From contig JACSZT010000003.1 in NCBI GenBank assembly GCA_014332815.1, positions 1 to 64,000 of the forward strand: a stretch of DNA of 64,000 bases, written 5' to 3'. Below are positions 62,452 through 64,000 of the stretch, piece after piece. The DNA is from Weissella confusa. GTDB taxonomy: Bacteria; Bacillota; Bacilli; Lactobacillales; Lactobacillaceae. Numbering within the stretch: position 1 is the first letter of the stretch; every line of letters starts with the position of its first letter. The notes under the pieces were generated by a model, which did no database searches, had not been told where the DNA came from, and worked only from the letters and a program-made list of their open reading frames with translations. The position numbers were made by a program, and so were the translations under genes.

Positions 62452-63441
62452 GCGAATCCAACCATTGGCATTTCAACGCCATTATTAAGTGTCACAAATT
62501 CCATTGTGTCGTCCCCAATTTCCATAAGAATGCTTACATTTTAGCACTCATTTATGACGTTTTTGCGAAACATCGCGACACCAGACAATTAATCTTAAAA
62601 TTAAGCCACTCATTAGTCAATGAAAGAGGAAACGGGAGTCAGCAATTTGGTCTCATAGCCTTGTTCCTTTTGAGCAACCTTGCTCGTCAAGAAATAGTCA
62701 TCACGCTTCAAACCAGAACCTGCCAAAAAGTCCCCAAGTTCGTTTTGGTTGCCGTACATCGCTGCCGTATCAAACAAACGGTAACCAGCTTGCACGGCCG
62801 CATCCATCACTTCACCATATGATAATGCATCGTTAGCTGCATCCGTAACCTTCGTCAACAAACGATCCAAGTGGTGGGCTTCAAAGTTTGAAACACCAAT
62901 AGCACGTACGTAGCCTTCCTTGTATAGGTGCTCAAGGGCACGCCATGTTTCAAAGAATGGATCAAACTTTGGCCAGTGTACCAAGTACAAGTCCAAGTGG
63001 TCCGTTTGCAAAGCAGCCGTCGTGTTCTTGAAGGCTTGCAACGTGCAACGCAAAATAACTTGCGCGATGCTGACACCGTAACGCTCAGCAATGCCTGCCA
63101 AAACAGGATCTTGCAAAACAGCACCACGGCCAAGTGGGCTCCACGCTTGGTGCTGGATACCTAACTCTTCCAAGTAGCCGTGTAGGACATGTTGGTTAAA
63201 GTATGGGTGCGTTTCAATTTGGTCAACTGCCGGCATAACCGTTGCTGCTTCACCATGTTTTTTTTACCACAAATCTTCCGTATAGTTTTGGTCTGGTGCA
63301 CCCATGATACGCTCACCACGTTGCAAAGCGTCGATACGAGCCATATCAGTTGTCGTCAATTGGAAGTCCAAAGCCAAGTTTTGAGCCATACGTGCTGGGT
63401 TTCCTGACTTAGGAATCACGGCAACGTTGTGTTGGATTTGC
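62452..63441 (-). CDS. Aldo/keto reductase (274 aa)
   Basis: R 62597-63421 (+). MEFVTLNNGVEMPMVGF, GYRLFDTAAMYGNQNELGDF (D and Y), TSKVAQKEQGYETTL (K), LDLYLVHWPKFDPFFETWRA (H), YVRAIGVSNFEAHHL, PAVDQIETHPYFNQHVL, AWSPLGRGAVLQDP, ILRWQIQHNVAVIPKSGNPA and a TEDLW end. All four catalytic residues are present. ATG at 62504 with no strong RBS nearby. This gene fixed the phase of the second block grid. Confidence 0.88.
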
Positions 63442-64000
63442 GATTATCAAGCAAGGTCATCAATACACGTTGCATCGTTTCCTTCATCAAAGGAGCCAAA
63501 CGTGTATTTTGCGTTAGGTGATAACGAACAAGTAAAAACTCCCCCACCTTCTCAGGTGTGATTGCTTTTGCTTCTGTTGCCTTAGCTTGTTGCTTAAAAT
63601 TCTTCAAACGCTTTGCTGAACTAACGCCTGCAAATTGTCGTTCAGGTACATCAGTCACATCATCAGTGACTATGATGCGCTCATTCAACGGCACAGCAGG
63701 AACTTCTTTGTTCAAGAACTTTTGTGTACGTGGCCATTCCGTTGCCAACAAGGCATAGAATTGCCAAGGTACCTGATTCGCAATTTGGCCAAGCGTCGTC
63801 ACAAACAATTTGTCTATTGACCACGTTGTGCCAGTTGATGCCTCATCGACATCATCAGGCATAATAAATGGCGTCGTTGAATATACCGTTCCAACATTAG
63901 ACCAATTAATGGCACCATCCTGCAAGAATGATTGCTTCGTGTCAGCAACCTGTTGTTCTGTCACAGCTGCCAAACGTTCTGGCATTGTGGCAAACATCAT
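63244..64000 (-). CDS. Unknown protein, incomplete at the window edge
   Basis: R 63429 onward (+). Starts MVKQRQFAGVSSAKRLKNFK 7 bases after the reductase stop; continues EKVGEFLLVRYHLTQNTRLA, LMKETMQRVLMTLLDNPTGT, TWSIDKLFVTTLGQIANQVP, WQFYALLATEWPRTQKFLNK, NERIIVTDDVTDVPE, and, in the cut last block, INWSNVGTVYSTTPFIMPDD. Helical N-terminus with many basic residues; no motif recognised. The final block is truncated, so its start portion lies beyond 64000. Confidence 0.5.

Larger units (their letters stand above)
60472..64000. other. Second sequence record, block grid restarts
   Basis: From 60472 the same 198-base inversion holds but with a new phase (boundaries at 60669, 60867, 61065, 61263 and on to 63441 and 63639). 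The phase is fixed to the base by an aldo-keto reductase: only this grid gives LRW-QIQ at the 63046/63441 join, and only this grid restores a normal 5S sequence at 60868/61263. The last block is cut by the window edge at 64000, so 35 bases needed to restore it lie outside. Confidence 0.93.

Noticed and set aside
62560-62600. CIRCE-like gagtgctaa before the aldo-keto reductase
   Set aside because: Only one half resembles CIRCE (ttagcactc-N9-gagtgctaa); the other half does not match.

Overview
Main result. As given, this window is not a natural continuous sequence. From base 1 it consists of consecutive 198-base blocks (1-198, 199-396, and so on), and each block has been reverse-complemented in place. 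Because 198 is a multiple of 3, reading frames survive. Long open frames therefore still appear, but their protein segments of about 66 residues run in reverse order. Reversing every block again restores ordinary collinear genes everywhere I checked: yhgE, murF, mreB, rodA, proC, nagA, rpsD, purA, uppS, cdsA, rseP, proS, polC and others, plus several terminator hairpins whose two arms lie about 400 bases apart here. The grid runs in phase from base 1 to 60471 (305 blocks plus an 81-base remainder) and restarts at 60472. That is what a line-by-line reverse complement of two separate sequence records would produce. It looks like a data-handling artefact (or a deliberate scramble), not biology.

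Convention. 'Start/end' give the blocks or bases that hold a feature in the window as given, and 'strand' is the strand on which its codons read in the window as given. 'R' gives the restored coordinates and strand after re-inverting each block (R = block start + block end - position). The restored strand is always the opposite one.

Organism. The gene set is that of a low-to-mid GC lactic acid bacterium: PolC, EzrA, RodA/MreB with a DUF2969 gene between them, Rgg and DegV proteins, and DUF4811 beside an MFS pump. The protein sequences look most like Weissella (Lactobacillaceae). The genus is inference from remembered resemblance, not from a search.

Layout after restoration. 0-8 kb: contig start in an IS end, YhgE, MurF, MreB-DUF2969-RodA, ProC. 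8-19 kb: tRNA-Glu, two HAD phosphatases flanking an MGMT, TetR with a divergent MacB-type ABC exporter, a hydroxyacyl-CoA dehydrogenase, nagA-nagR, DUF1097, rpsD, an acyltransferase. 19-25.5 kb: two tandem Rgg regulators, an unidentified structured RNA, a DyP peroxidase, a DnaA-box cluster, ezrA. 25.5-33.5 kb: a ThiE-like protein and a purine block (AzgA-like permease, Ca2+ ATPase, purA, hpt) with PurR-type boxes. 33.5-43 kb: FusB/FBP, quinone reductase, a large unknown protein, DegV, TetR, YagU, a lipoprotein-like protein, MFS pump with DUF4811, aldo-keto reductase. 43-49.5 kb: small secreted and membrane proteins, an XpaC-like protein and a matrixin-type protease. 49.5-60.2 kb: HAD, then the uppS-cdsA-rseP-proS-polC core operon. 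60.2-60.47 kb: tandem rRNA promoters, then the record ends just before 16S. 60.47-64 kb: a second record starting in the 3' end of 23S, with 5S and tRNA repeats, a coiled-coil protein, a HesB-like protein, GlsB, an aldo-keto reductase and an unfinished gene.

I found no CRISPR array, prophage, conjugative module or new defence system. The apparently novel 'fusion' or 'permuted' proteins in the raw frames are products of the block inversion.
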